From the NCBI GenBank assembly GCA_943736015.1, contig OX031070.1:24263673-24327672 (forward strand): a stretch of 64,000 bases of DNA, in the 5' to 3' direction. How positions within the stretch are numbered: position 1 is the stretch's first letter; each line of letters begins with the position of its first letter. The position numbers and the translations under genes were made by a program. The notes beneath the pieces are model-generated. The model ran no database searches and was not told where the DNA came from. It saw only the letters and a program-made list of their open reading frames with translations. This stretch comes from Tridacna crocea (lineage: Eukaryota; Mollusca; Bivalvia; Cardiida; Cardiidae). Positions 1-10,786 of the stretch are shown one piece after another.

Positions 1-125
1 ATAAACATAAATGAAAAATTGGAAGTTTATTTCCAGCAGGGGAAAAACAGTGCATTTTCTCTTTTTCCAACAATGTTTCTAAAAGTCTTCTCACTCCAAG
101 GAATTGTTTGGTAAAGTGTTGAAGA
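1..125 (-). mobile_element. TTAA-hp A remnant cut by the window start
   Basis: Long-arm end (TTTCCAGCAGG), half of the core and the short arm ending TTTGGTAAAGTGTT are present but diverged. The left part lies outside the window. Confidence 0.6.
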
Positions 126-170
126 GGAACTGACATATTAAAAGAAAAAAAAATCTAGAAAGATATTATT

Positions 171-1547
171 ATCCCCCGCCGTAGGCGGAGGGATATAGTT
201 TTAGCGTTGTCCGTCCGCCCGTCCGTCCGTCCGTGTGTCCGTCCCGGCAAATATCTCCAATACCATTGGATGGAATTTCGTGAAACTTTATACACATGTA
301 CAATGACCCATTCTCCCGAGACACTTATTTTGTTTTTTTGATTTGATGCAAAATGGCCGACTGAGAGCGATTTTAAGTTTCACTTAAGTTATACTTAAGT
401 ACACTTTTAATGTTTGGAGTCTTCTCTTCAAAACTATACAAAGTTTTTATATGGAACTTGTCACATCTGCCAACCTCCATTAGGAAGTGCAGGAAAAAAA
501 GTTTCACCTACATTGACCGTGCAACACCACAGTTATTTGCCCTTGTTTTTGTAATAAGGTGTCATGGAAAAAGGGGGTTTCATGTTATATTTCATTCCAT
601 TTCTTTTGAAGGCAACTCATTCCACATTTCTTGACGGAATTGAATAGAATTTGGACAGAATATTTCTTGTCATGTCACCTATTGCATATTGTCAACATTT
701 TGTGATTTGTACCTGCGTCATGAAAAAAGGGGGCTTCATGTTTTATTTCATTTTACTTCTTGTGAATGCAACTAGTCCCATATTTCTTGACAGAATTCAA
801 TGGAATTTTCACAGAATGTTTCTCATCATTTGACCTATCGCGTATTCTCAAGGTTTTATGATTTGTTGCTGCGTCATGAAAAAGGGGGCTTCATGTTTTA
901 TTTCATTTTATTTCTTGTGAATGCAACTCGTCCCATATTTCTTGACAGAATTCAATGGAATTTTCACAGAATGTTTCTTGTCATCTGAGCTATCGCATAT
1001 TCTCAAGGTTTTGCAATTTGTGGCTGCGTCATGAAAAAAGGAGGCTTCATGTCTTATTTTATTATATTTCTTGTGAAGGCAACTCCTCCCACATTTCTTG
1101 GTAGATTTGAATGGAATTTTTACATTATCATGTGACCTAACAACACCTCCCTTATTTCTTGGCAGATTTGGATGGAATTTTCACATCATCATGTCACCTA
1201 CGCCATATTGTCAAGGTTTTGGGATTTGTAGCTTCATCATGGAATAATGGGGCTTCATATTACAATTTCATTTTTCACCTGTATCTCTTTAATTACTGGA
1301 CATATCTCAACAGATTTGGACGAGATTTTCACAGATCATGCGACCTAGCACATGTTGTCAGGGTTTTGCAATTTATCACTGTATCATGGAAAAAGGGGAC
1401 TTTATGTCAAATTTAATTTTTTGTCAGTGTATCTCCAACTTTTAAACAAAAAGGCCACATGTACATGCAAAACAGAATACCTCCTATACGTTTGTATCAA
1501 AAAAGCTCTTTTTCGGCGGGGGATATCATTTCAACGAAATTGCTTGT
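171..1547 (-). mobile_element. Pearl/HINE-like element P1
   Basis: Read on the minus strand it starts ACAAGCA, then a 5-bp hairpin (ATTTC gtt GAAAT). The 10-bp subterminal repeat ATCCCCCGCC follows, whose exact complement GGCGGGGGAT is at 1515-1524. Degenerate units of about 155 bp come next, then a CCGT/ACGG microsatellite (about 211-245) and a terminal hairpin ATCCCCCGCC gta GGCGGAGGGAT at 171-193. Units are marked by CATGAAAAAGGGGGCTTCATG at about 561, 717, 873, 1028, 1236 and 1382. Confidence 0.75.
561..1440 (-). repeat. Tandem units of about 155 bp inside P1
   Basis: Five to six degenerate copies, each holding a TCTTGACAGAATTCAATGGA-like segment and a GTCATGAAAAAGGGGGCTTC-like segment. 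The spacing is 155-156 bp for the first three intervals and then irregular. Confidence 0.8.
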
Positions 1548-1568
1548 TTGTATTCCTTTATTCATTAA

Positions 1569-1785
1569 CCCTTTCCCAAAGGACAAATTTTGCACTCTTT
1601 CAAATTCAAAGCATCTGCATACGACAGATTCAAGATTGGTACAAATGAGCCAAAGTTATCTATTAGGGTAGAAAACACGGTGGGAAATGGAGAAAAATGC
1701 TGGTTATTTTCTCCTTTTCCCACAATGTTTTCAAAAGCTTAATCTCAAATAGGGTTATTAAAAGCAGGGATTCTTTGGTAAAGGG
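1569..1785 (-). mobile_element. TTAA-hp, B-type ends, A-type core
   Basis: Exact TTAA at 1565-1568 and 1786-1789. The left end is CCCTTTCCCAAA (B), the right end TTTGGTAAAGGG (A), and the core GGAGAAAAATGCTGG is damaged on one side. It looks like a B/A mosaic. Confidence 0.85.
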
Positions 1786-1805
1786 TTAAATTAACAATGT
1801 TTTCT

Positions 1806-2037
1806 ATGATGATTTATTTCCACAAAACAATCCATTGTTGTGATGGCCCTGAAGAAGGAAGCTTCTAAAAATTGTGGAAGTAAGAGAAAATCCTTAGGCA
1901 AACAGTATTTTTGCTTTTTCTCAAATGTTTATTACCTTTCAGACATATTTACTGTTACCATATAAGCCACATATAATTTGTCGTCTACAAATGCTTTCAG
2001 TTCGGATTAGGTTAAAATTTTGTAACCTATTTCAGAG
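1806..2037 (+). mobile_element. TTAA-hp A, degenerate
   Basis: Recognisable by GATGGCCCTGAAGAAGGAAG in the short arm and TTTGTCGTCTACAAATGC in the long arm. It ends near AGAGTTAA at 2034-2041. The core palindrome is largely eroded. Confidence 0.6.
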
Positions 2038-2330
2038 TTAAGTCCAAATACTGACATCGTATCATCTGGTTCTGCTTTTCTGCCCCCCCGCCCCCCAAAA
2101 AAAAGTAACTTTACTTGCCGTAATATGCTTCAGGTTAAGAAATTCTAAAATTTGAAGAGCAAAAAACATTTACAAAAGAAGTGATAAGGTTTGATTTTAC
2201 AAGGCACCTATCATTCCATGAGAAATATGACAAGAATTCCTACTTGGTGATATGGCATAAAAGCAGGAAGTCTTACCAATAAATTCATTTCATAAACCTC
2301 TGCCTTGCGGCTTGTTGTCCTGTTTACAAG

Positions 2331-2696
2331 ACAACAAAATTTCATAAGACTATTCCCAATTCAAAGCATTAGCAAGCAACAAATTAAAAGCAGCTTGCAT
2401 GATGGAAGCTGTCTATGAAAGTGTATAAATTATTATATGGAAAAAAAAAAAAGGGAAATGCTGGTTCCTCCTTTTCCTAAATTGCTTCAATAAGCGTTTG
2501 CATCAGGGTCATTAACTTTTTATTACATGATCACATGTTTCAATGACCCTGAAAACAGATGGCAATTTAAAAATGCAGGGGGAAAAGGAGAAATTACTGG
2601 TAACAGCATTTTCTCCTTTTCCCAGAATGTTTCTCTAACCTTTAAGAAACAAAATTCATCAATTGAGCCACATGTAACATTTCCTTTGCAACAGAT
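2331..2696. mobile_element. Two eroded TTAA-hp A copies, tail to tail
   Basis: A minus copy (2331-2515: ACAACAAAATTTCATAAGAC to CATCAGGGTCATTAAC) is followed by a plus copy (2519-2696: AATGACCCTGAAAAC, core with AGAAATTACTGGTAACAGC). Their terminal TTAA sites are mutated. Confidence 0.6.
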
Positions 2697-2700
2697 TTAA

Positions 2701-3365
2701 CACGTTACTAAACTACCCTTGGTTATAACAACACTGAGGAAGAGGCCTTCTGAAAACATGGTGTGAAAAGGAATAAATAAATAAATGAATAGTGTTTTAT
2801 GGCCTGTCGACAACTTAGGTCATATTGGGCGCACTTACTTAGTAAACAATAATGCAAAGTGAAAATAACATACATGTGCAACAACATAAGACAAACATGA
2901 TAAATGAGGAATGGATGAAACACAAAATGATGCCATTTTTGTCGCCTTTTACGACATGCATGCTGTCACTTTTGTTCCGCCAGATGAAATGGCAGATGTG
3001 ACGATCGCGGGACTGCAGTGGTTTATTCTTATACCCCCGATTAAACCACACGGGGTCCCACAGGCCAATTGATTCCCATTCCAAACCCTATTTACATTAA
3101 GAAAAAAAACATATAGGATTTGGAATAAGAACTACCCAGCCTGCTGCAATCCTACGAATTACGAGGAAAGCAGCCGTTTGTCTCTAATTTTAGTCGCCTT
3201 CTACGAGGTGTGAAAAGGAGAAAATACTGGTAACCAGCATTTTCTCCTTTTCCCACAATGTTTTCTACTCTTCCAAAGTCAAGTTTCAACTTTTAGTCAC
3301 ATTTGTTGTATGCAAAATTATTGCTTTCAATTTGGAAGACTGAAATTTTGTTGTTTGGTAAAGAG
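2701..3365 (+). mobile_element. TTAA-hp A copy split by a SINE
   Basis: TTAA at 2697-2700 and 3366-3369. The short arm runs to GGTGTGAAAAGGA (2760-2772), and the core resumes at the second GGTGTGAAAAGGA (3207-3219). Without the insert it is a normal copy of about 220 bp. Confidence 0.8.
2773..3206 (-). mobile_element. SINE-like retroposon, 434 bp, 13-bp target duplication
   Basis: Flanked by identical 13-bp copies of GGTGTGAAAAGGA. On the minus strand it carries GTCGTAAAAGGCGAC-type motifs and ends in a TTCATTTATTTATTTATT simple tail, as in retroposons. No clear A/B boxes were found. Confidence 0.75.
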
Positions 3366-3437
3366 TTAAAGGGTTAACAAAGAGGTTGTTTGGTAAGGGG
3401 TAAACCAAAAAATCTGGTGAGACTGATTAGCTGCTTA

Positions 3438-3655
3438 CCTCGTGTAGTTCTACATGGCTCAGTGGTAAAGTGTAGGACTTGTAACCTGGAGGCTCCAACT
3501 TTAAGCCTCAACAGAAGGTCTGAGTTTCCATGGGCAAGACATTTTTCAGCCCATACCTAGCAATGGCAAAACCCAGGACATGGGTGGCAAGCTAGGCTGT
3601 AATAATTTTGAAATGGCATATAACGCCATTCAATTTATAAATTCATTGTCTTTAC
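3438..3655 (+). mobile_element. tRNA-derived SINE, family S2
   Basis: A-box-like TGGCTCAGTGG at 3455-3465, followed by a GGACTTGTAACCTGGAGG segment and a tail with GGCATATAACGCCATTCAAT. The same family appears at 18628-18840 (-) and 33490-33680 (+). Confidence 0.7.
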
Positions 3656-3689
3656 CTCATGTAATCAAAAGCCATTCTTTCAGGGTCGA

Positions 3690-3800
3690 TTCCCCTTAAA
3701 CTACCTTTCACGACTATAGCTACCGTTACCTTTGTGGCTTAGTGTTCAGTGCAGTCTGATCTTGGATCTACACTGTCTGCAAAACATCATTGAAACCATG
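3690..3800 (+). mobile_element. D-family hairpin, half copy
   Basis: Contains TGCAGTCTGATCTTGGATCT and ACACTGTCTGCAAAA, the right half of the D hairpin. The left half is missing. Confidence 0.5.
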
Positions 3801-3868
3801 ATCATTGCTGAGAAGGAAATGAATCCTATGGAACTAACTACATTGTACATGTATCATCATTTTGTCCT

Positions 3869-3936
3869 TTTCCCATAATCCTTTCAAAGCCTTTTTTTCT
3901 AAGGGTCATCAAATCCCAGAATTGTGTGGTGAAGTG
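3869..3936 (-). mobile_element. TTAA-hp A, half copy
   Basis: Half core plus short arm ending GTGGTGAAGTG. It meets the next copy at a single TTAA (3937-3940). Confidence 0.65.
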
Positions 3937-3940
3937 TTAA

Positions 3941-4162
3941 CCCTTTGTCACACAATGATCAGTTTTGACAAACTTTGGAAAGAAGCCTTTTGAAAACATT
4001 TTGGAAAAAAGAGAAAATGCTGGTAAAACAGCATTTTCTCCTTTTCCCGCAATGTTTTCTACCCTATCAATAAACAATTGCAACATTTGAGCCACATTGA
4101 AATTGTCATCTGCAAATATTTTCAATTTGGATGGGGCTAAAATTTTGTCATCTGCTAAAGGA
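3941..4162 (+). mobile_element. TTAA-hp A, near full length
   Basis: TTAA at 3937-3940, right site mutated to TTGA (4163-4166). The core reads AAATGCTGGTAAAACAGC, with a small loop change. Confidence 0.8.
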
Positions 4163-4169
4163 TTGATGA

Positions 4170-5565
4170 ATCAGCATGACTTATCAGCCAATACCAGAGT
4201 GTGTGAGAAAAGGCTAAAGGAAGAGGATTTTGTAATGAAGTAAATATTCACAGATACTATAAAAATTCCTCAGCTTCTGACATATTAAGTGACCATTAAT
4301 TAGAAAAGCAGATAAAACAAATATCTTAGATGCAAACTTGACTTATCTATCACGTTTTTGAGATTCACAACATCTATCAATGAAAGATATGTAAATTGTC
4401 GATAAAACTCATATAAAATCTTGGTAAACTGTCAAGAATTCAACAGTTGAATGAAACTTTATTTTTCCAAGAGAAAACAGGGGCCATCATTCATCAACCA
4501 TTTTGTAAATCGATAGGTGAGTGCAACACTATTCTAAGTGCCTGTACAATGTACAGGCACTTAGAATAGTGTTGCACTCACCTATCGAAATAGGTCATGG
4601 TTGAATTTTCTAGAGTTATCTGAATTTAAAAATAATTCTACTCCTGACTGTCTGTACCAAAAGGTAATGGCCAATCAGAAACTGTGCAACATTTAAGATT
4701 TATTAATAGAGTGAGGACCACTGTTTTATGTTATGCAGCTTTCATTTCTTTTCTACAGGGTTTTACACAATAAAGTATGGGTTCTGTAGCATCTTGCTAC
4801 ATGACAATCTCTCAAAAAAACGTTTTCCTCCATTAACTTGAACCCAAGGCCTTTAAAGCCTCAGTATAGCCAAAGAATAGGTCATTTTCACTGTTTGTAA
4901 CTCGAAAATATAATGGATTACTCATCACAACACACAAGATCAGAGAAAACCAGAACATGTCAGTTTCTGCATTGGTTGCCATGATATATGTGTGCGAAAA
5001 TGTATGTAAAGCCTGTCAATTTCAGGGTCGCCATTGATCGAGACAACATCAGTTATCGTTCATGTATATTCAAACTAGAACTTCGAGAATGTCACATGAT
5101 AATATTGAATCTCATTAAAGTCTTCCTATATTGATGATAAACAAATAAGCGACCATCAGCCTGTATCGTTGTTTCTTTTTAAGATGTCGATAAACTTGGT
5201 TTATCAAACTTAAGTATGGGGAGAAAATGATCAAGTGAATGAAGGTTTGTTTTGATGCATTGAATTATCACTTGGTGTTTATATCACTATTACATCGCTG
5301 CAGAGATTACAACGAAAAGGCAGCTAATCGTCGGCAATCATCAATGTAAACAAACACATACTGTGGCATGGTACAGTCTGTTCTAGTTTCAAAATTCCTT
5401 TTTCTGCCATTGCTTGGAACTTTTACGAACTCCACTTTTACATATTGTTAAAGTCATAAAAATTGCCATACTTTCACATGGTAAAAATGAAATTTACTTT
5501 TATTTTATAAACAGGCTACTTCACATTTTGACGAAACTGAGACTTTAAACTGAAAGTCCTATATC
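4170..5565. other. No gene recognised; contains a 77-bp palindrome
   Basis: AT-rich non-repeat sequence without convincing ORFs. The only structure seen is the palindrome at 4511-4587. Confidence 0.6.
4511..4587. repeat. 77-bp palindrome with perfect 38-bp arms
   Basis: CGATAGGTGAGTGCAACACT begins the left arm, and its full 38 bases are matched by the right arm around one central A (4549). Weaker pairing continues outward (CAACCAT near 4494 against ATGGTTG near 4599). It may be a young hairpin MITE or a foldback duplication. Confidence 0.9.
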
Positions 5566-5569
5566 TTAA

Positions 5570-5777
5570 TCCTTCACCAAACAAGCCCTGTAAAATTTCA
5601 CGACCCAGAGGAAGAGGCCTTCTGAAAACACAGTGGGAAAACCAGCATTTTCTCCTTTTTGCACAACATTTTCTTCTCTCCTAAAGTGAACTTTTCAATT
5701 TTTGAGTCACATTTATTTTATCGTCTGCAAATGCTTTCAATTTTAACAAGTCTAAAATTTTGTTGTTTTGTAAAGGG
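5570..5777 (+). mobile_element. TTAA-hp A with deleted left core stem
   Basis: TTAA at 5566-5569, right site TTAC. The left stem is cut short (CAGTGGGAAAACCAGC), so it cannot form the full hairpin. Confidence 0.8.
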
Positions 5778-5831
5778 TTACACCCTTACACACACAGGAC
5801 TTCAAGTGAAAATGAACAACTTACTCCAGTC

Positions 5832-6034
5832 TTTTACAATATGGCAAAATTTTAGACATGTCCCGATTGAAAGCACCTGCAGATGACAAATTGAATGTTA
5901 CCCAAATGAATAAGTCTGTAGAGTCATGGTTAGAGTACATTGCTGTAAAAGGAGAAAATGCTGATTACCAGCACTTTTTTCATTACTCGCAGTATTTTTT
6001 GAAGATTTTTGTTTTTTTCTCTTTTTCTGGGACC
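5832..6034 (-). mobile_element. TTAA-hp A, degenerate
   Basis: Long arm GCAAAATTTTAGACATGTCC and core AAAAGGAGAAAATGCTGATT are clear. The short arm is eroded. Confidence 0.6.
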
Positions 6035-6038
6035 TTGA

Positions 6039-6258
6039 CCCTTTACCAAACAGTCCCTGGTTATTACCACCCTATGATAGAAGCCTTTTGAAAACATTGT
6101 AGGAAAAGGAGAAAATTCTGGTAACCAGCATTTTATCCTTTTCCCACAATGTTTTCTACCCTGCTGAAAACAAACTTCAATTTTTCAATCAAGATTACTT
6201 TGTCATCTGCAAGTGCTTTCATTTGGACCAGTCTAAAATTTTGTTGTTTGGTATAGAA
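6039..6258 (+). mobile_element. TTAA-hp A, full length, CTGCTG variant
   Basis: Left site TTGA (6035-6038), right TTAA (6259-6262). It belongs to the variant with CCCTGCTGRAAACAAA after the core and CTGCAAGTGCTTTC in the long arm, shared with 45483, 49193 and 53662. Confidence 0.85.
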
Positions 6259-6261
6259 TTA

Positions 6262-6680
6262 AAAAGGAGAATTGTTTGATATTAAAGGGCTCATAGTATT
6301 GAAATAGCGCGAAGGATAAAGACAATATTTGAAGGAAATTATTAATTATTTAATAACTTGATCAACATGTTTGGAGAATGTGCCAAAGCATGTAAAAAGC
6401 AAATTACATTTTGCGTATCCATAAAATGTCTTCAATTTAGTTCAAAGCAGATATTTTGGTCCTCTGTGACATTGGGCCCTAGCCTTGTACTCGTTAAATT
6501 CAGGACACACTATGAAGTAAGATGTCACCAAGATAAAACTAAAATCATGTTCAAAACAGTATTAAACACTGTTCAATAAATCAAAACATTATTCCATTTC
6601 TTCAGTTATTTCTCTTTTGTATCAATTACAATAAGTTCCGGTATGTTTATTACATAAGCAACACATCAATGGGTAGGATC
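6262..6680. other. No gene or repeat recognised
   Basis: AT-rich sequence. Short frames only, with no domain or repeat signature. Confidence 0.5.
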
Positions 6681-7085
6681 TCTACCAAACAACAAAATTT
6701 AGCCTTGTCTGAATTGAAAGCATTTGCAGACGACAATTTCCTTTTCTTCCTTGGTATTTAGAGTAGTAAATATATTGGAAATAGGAGGAAATGTTGAATA
6801 ATAAGCATAATCTCCTTTACCTAATATGTTTTCCAAAGCATTCCTTCTTGGGGTGGTTGAAAAACTCAGGATTGTCTTTACTAAACAATCCCGACCTTTA
6901 ACGACCCTGAGAAAGACGCCTTTATTGAAAATTGTGGGAACAGGAGAAAATGCTGTTTTCTCCATTTCCCACAATTTTTTCGATCCTATCAAAGTCAGAA
7001 ATCGTCATATTATCAAGATTAAATTTGTTGTCTGCAGATGCTTTGAATTTGGTCCGGTCCAAAAATTTGTTGTTTGGTAAAGAGT
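6680..7085. mobile_element. Tail-to-tail TTAA-hp A pair (- then +)
   Basis: The minus copy 6680-6878 keeps GCATTTGCAGACGACAATTT but has an eroded core. The plus copy 6879-7085 has GACCCTGAGAAAGACGCC and ends GTTTGGTAAAGAGT. The junction TTAA is lost. Confidence 0.7.
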
Positions 7086-7194
7086 ATAGCCAAGGAATAT
7101 CCTTGGTGCACCTCTATAAAATGTTGTCTCTACAACAATCCTGAATTTGTTTTGCAAATAAAAGTGTCAATGTTCCTAACACACCAAGAAGAAC

Positions 7195-7285
7195 TACAAG
7201 GATAGTGAACCAAGTAATCCTATGTTTTAATGACCCTCTTGGTGAAGGCTTCTGAGTACAGTTTTGGGGGGAAAAGGAGAAAATG
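7195..7285 (+). mobile_element. TTAA-hp A short-arm fragment
   Basis: Short arm (AATGACCCTCTTGGTGAAGG) and left half of the core only. It breaks at 7285 into the next copy. Confidence 0.55.
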
Positions 7286-7293
7286 CTAGTTAC

Positions 7294-7623
7294 TGAAAGT
7301 ACTTGCAGGCAACAAAATAAACGTACCTTAAAACAGCAGGATAGAAAACATTGTGGGAAAAGGAGAAAATGCTGGTTACCAGGATTTTCTCCTTTTCCCA
7401 CAATGTTTTCAAAGGCATCTATCTCGGTAGTAAAAACAAGGGATTGTTTGGTAAAGGATTAAGCCTTTACCATACAAGGTTTTTAGACTGGTCCGAGTTG
7501 AAAACGTTTGCAGACGGGTTGAAAACATTGTACGAAAAGTAGAAAATGCTGGTTACCAGCATTTTCTCCTTTTCCCACAATGTTTTCAAACGCACTGTCC
7601 ATTAGTGATTGTGCAGTAAAGGG
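7294..7623 (-). mobile_element. Two TTAA-hp A copies sharing one TTAA
   Basis: A 5'-truncated copy (7294-7458) and a shorter copy (7463-7623, long arm internally deleted) share TTAA 7459-7462. The last TTAA is 7624-7627. Both cores are well preserved. Confidence 0.8.
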
Positions 7624-7690
7624 TTAAAAGAAATGTTTTGAACTTTGTTCGAAATTTGCTTTGTGGGGGTAATGAGTTAAACCGTTACCA

Positions 7691-8130
7691 TATGGCCTGC
7701 AACACTCGAAAGGGGGCATTCGAACATTTGCGTAAAGTGTCGTCTCAAATCAGCCTGCACACTCAGCGCAGGCTAATCCGAGACGACACTTTACGTTTTT
7801 ATATAATTTTCTGTTTTGTGCAAGTCTACTGTTGCACAAAATCTAATATAGTCATATGGTGCTGAATCGGGGCCTGCAACACGTGAAAGGGGGGATTGAG
7901 ACATTTGCATAAAGTGTCGTCTCGAATCAGCCTACACACTCAGCACAGACTAATCTGAGTCGACACTTTCTGTTTTTATGTAATTTTCTATTTTGCACAA
8001 GTCTACTGCAGCACAAAATCATATATAGTCATATGGTGCCGTATTGGATTAGCCTGTGCGGAGTGCACAGGCTGATCCGAGACAATACTTTACGTAAATG
8101 TCCGAACGCCTTTCATGTTGCAAGCCGTAT
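7691..8130. mobile_element. Hairpin MITE with internal duplication
   Basis: The ends TATGGCCTGCAACACTCGAA and CATGTTGCAAGCCGTAT are inverted, over an arm of about 45 bp. The internal block AAAGTGTCGTCTCRAATCAG appears twice, 179 bp apart. A third inverted copy (CAGGCTGATCCGAGACAATA) closes the hairpin. Confidence 0.75.
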
Positions 8131-8189
8131 GACATTTTAGACTGGCAAATTTCAAAAATATAATCTAATATATCTCAAATGATAGGATT

Positions 8190-8265
8190 TATGTTAAAGA
8201 GCAAAGAGAAAATGCTGGTCACCATCATTCTCTCCTTTTTCCAACAATTTTTTCAAACAAATTCT
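8190..8265. mobile_element. TTAA-hp A core remnant
   Basis: AGAGAAAATGCTGGTCACC faces a T/C-rich partner arm. Both outer arms are gone. Confidence 0.45.
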
Positions 8266-8289
8266 ACCCCCTCCCCTTTTTTTTAAGTT

Positions 8290-8540
8290 ATTAAAGCATA
8301 GGTTAGTTTTGTTCAGGGGTAATAACTGTGAAGGGAAAAAACATAACACATTACAACAGATGACAAAGATTCCAGGGGATAGTTCACACCTAATCAGAAC
8401 CGACAGACACCATGAAATTTCTGATGAGATTTTGTCAGGAACTATTGCAATAAAACAAAAAATTCATCAGTTCCAAAGTGCACTAGATCAACTGTCTAAG
8501 GAAACTGCTAAAATCTTAACCCTTTACCCAAATGTCTCAT
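8290..8540 (+). other. No gene established; 84-codon ORF 8309-8563
   Basis: The translation is hydrophilic with a possible amphipathic helix (KQKIHQFQSALDQLSKETAK), but it runs into the hairpin that follows. There is no domain, no splice evidence and no homology recognised. It could be a chance frame. Confidence 0.25.
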
Positions 8541-8542
8541 GT

Positions 8543-8727
8543 GTATTCACCAACCATTCTTAAGAACATTCTTTCTCTTATTCTCCAGAATTTTCTGCAT
8601 TTGTAAGTAACACAACTTCTGATTGGCTAAACCGAATGGTTTAGCCAATCAGAGGTTGTGTTACTTACAAAGTTTGAAAACTTTGAAAAATAAGACTAAG
8701 AACGTTCTTAAGAATGGTTGGTGAACA
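8543..8727. mobile_element. Long-hairpin MITE E, copy 1
   Basis: The left end TTCACCAACCATTCTTAAGA and its inverted partner TCTTAAGAATGGTTGGTGAA enclose a second perfect segment around TTCTGATTGGCTAAACC and GGTTTAGCCAATCAGA. Copy 2 is at 22306-22499. Confidence 0.85.
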
Positions 8728-8825
8728 CCGGCCCTGGTGTAGTTTCCAGAAAGCAGATTCTGGAGAGGTTGGTATAAGTTGCAAGAACTTGTTTCTCAAT
8801 CAATGTAAAATAAACATGTTTGAAT
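8728..8825 (+). mobile_element. SINE tail fragment, family S5
   Basis: GTGTAGTTTCCAGAAAGCAG through TGTAAAATAAACATGTTT matches the 3' half of the SINE at 26432-26620. Confidence 0.55.
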
Positions 8826-8829
8826 TAAC

Positions 8830-9300
8830 ATTCCCAAGGAAGAAAGCTTTTAAAAATATTGTTTGGTTTCCTTCCACAACTTTTTCATGAAAGCTTTACT
8901 CCAAAGAAAATTTCGATATTCAAGATGGCTGTAAAACAATTTCAGGCCTCTTTTGCGGTAGAAATTTGGCCATACTGAAACATACGCAAAGAGAGGCAAC
9001 CTACGACCTATTCTTGATATTTTACATTACGCAAATTCGTGGTGTGCGTAATAGAAGTTACACCAATGCTTTATTTTTGTCTAACCACGATGTTACATGC
9101 AGTACTAGGTCCTGTATAATGGCATGCATACCAGTACATGTACTTACATTAAATGAAAAACAAGGCCATCATTGGCAATCCAGCTATATCAGCCGGGGCT
9201 GGACCACTTTTTTTAGCTATATAAGGGACTAGCAGTTCGTTTTTTTTCTCTCTTTGCTTTTTTACAAGAAAAAATAGTCTCAAATGTAAAAGAACCCTTT
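8830..9300. other. No gene recognised
   Basis: Mixed sequence with a weak TTAA-hp trace near 8835-8900 (GGAAGAAAGCTTTTAAAAAT). Nothing else supported. Confidence 0.45.
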
Positions 9301-9314
9301 ATACAGTCCCTTTT

Positions 9315-9393
9315 CAAAAAGGAAAGGTCCGCGAAAATAATTCGTGCCTTACGGCACTCATTATTTTCGCATACCTTTCCCTTTTTTGGCATA
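9315..9393. repeat. Hairpin of about 35-bp arms
   Basis: AAAAAGGAAAGGTCCGCGAA with ATAATTCGTGCC pairs to GGCACTCATTATTTTCGC and ACCTTTCCCTTTTT around a TTAC loop. Probably a small hairpin MITE. No second copy seen. Confidence 0.7.
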
Positions 9394-9423
9394 TATTTCA
9401 CCATATTAAACACAAGCTGATGA

Positions 9424-9640
9424 CCCTTTACAAAACAATCTTACAGGTCTAAAAACCCTTAGAAAGATGTCTTTTGAAAACAGTATGGGAAATTGAGAAA
9501 AATGCAGGTAAACAGCATTTTCTCCTCTCCCAAAATGTTTTCTTCCCTATCAAAAACAAATTTCATCATTGGACCCACACTAAATTCGTCATCTGCAAAA
9601 TGTCAATTTTTATTCCAAATTTGCATTGTGTGGGAAATGG
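9424..9640 (+). mobile_element. TTAA-hp A, diverged
   Basis: Starts CCCTTTACAAAACAATC and ends TGTGTGGGAAATGG before TTAA 9641-9644. The core keeps AGCATTTTCTCC. Confidence 0.75.
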
Positions 9641-9644
9641 TTAA

Positions 9645-10460
9645 TCTATGTGTTACACAAAAGTGTGAAGCATAGTATTGTAGTACACAGAGAAACTGCT
9701 TTAATTACAATGTTTCTAAAATGTGCTATGTGCAAGATGCAATGTTAGTCACCAGGATGACGAGGATGTCATATCACACATGAGTTGGCCATACATCTCA
9801 TTCTTTTATCAAAACCATCATCTCTGCACCATATGTTTCCTGTGTGAAATTTGATGTGTCAGAAAGCCTATAGAATACGATGAATGAATCAAACAAAACA
9901 AAATCTTAGATATTTCCAATAACTTACAGACATTCAGTTCACTGGATTAACCTGTGGCTTTTTAAGACATCAGAGTTGAGGAGGAAATGCTGGTTACCAG
10001 TACATGTATTTTGTCCTTTTCCGAAAATCTTTTCTACATACCCTTTCAACTCTATGGCATAGAGAAGAGATTGACGGACAGAATAGACTGACAGTTGGAG
10101 GGAAGGATGAAGGAAAGCATGCAATGACATAAGCTCTGCTGGCCCTTGGCAATAGAGCTAGAAATGGATCATAAGAATTACTTGCAACATTGATCACACA
10201 TTTTCCAGGGACATGTCATGATTTTCTTGCCAGAATTTCTGTATTTCTTTTATTAACATTTACTTATCAAATCTGTCTTAATAAACTCTTCAATTAGACA
10301 GTATAAGTGGGATACTTCAATATATACTTAACTCAAGTAATTGTGCATCAAAACGTTAATTTTTTTACAGTATGCCTTCAAGTTAATGTCTACTTGCCAA
10401 TTCCTACAGTAGAAGCAACTACAAATGAAAAAGGAGAAATTGTTAAAAAAGAATTATATT
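9645..10460. other. No gene recognised; one core remnant at 9955-10048
   Basis: The remnant has GGAAATGCTGGTTACCAG and TTGTCCTTTTCC. The rest shows no coding or repeat signal. Confidence 0.45.
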
Positions 10461-10462
10461 AA

Positions 10463-10684
10463 CCCTTTACTAATATAAGGCATTTCTATGGTATCTCTAA
10501 TTGACCCTAAATGACAGCAAGGATGAAGCCGTTTCTTATGTGTGTATGACACCTTTTGATAGTATAGAAAACACTGTGACAAAAGGTGAAATTGCTCGTC
10601 ACGAGCAATTTCACCTTTTGCCACAATGTTTTCCGAAGGCTCCTACATGCGATGGGTAGAAATGAGTATCTATGGAGTAAAGGG
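10463..10684 (-). mobile_element. TTAA-hp C, full length
   Basis: TTAA at 10459-10462 and 10685-10688. The long arm comes first (GGCATTTCTATGGTATCTCT), the core is AAAGGTGAAATTGCTCGTC, and the end is TATGGAGTAAAGGG. Sister copies are at 40068 and 58070. Confidence 0.9.
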
Positions 10685-10786
10685 TTAAACAAATATTAAA
10701 ATGATGTTTTGCTGACAACCTGTGCAGGAAATATGAAAAGATGTATGTGTTTCATTTTAGACTCTGTTTTCACAATACCCTCTACA

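Noticed and set aside
4511..4587. Transcription terminator-like hairpin
   Set aside because: The context is animal DNA, no gene is adjacent and there is no T tract; a mobile or foldback origin is more likely.
8309..8563. Possible small protein or exon
   Set aside because: Its last codons enter hairpin MITE E, no homologous family was recognised, and length alone is not evidence.
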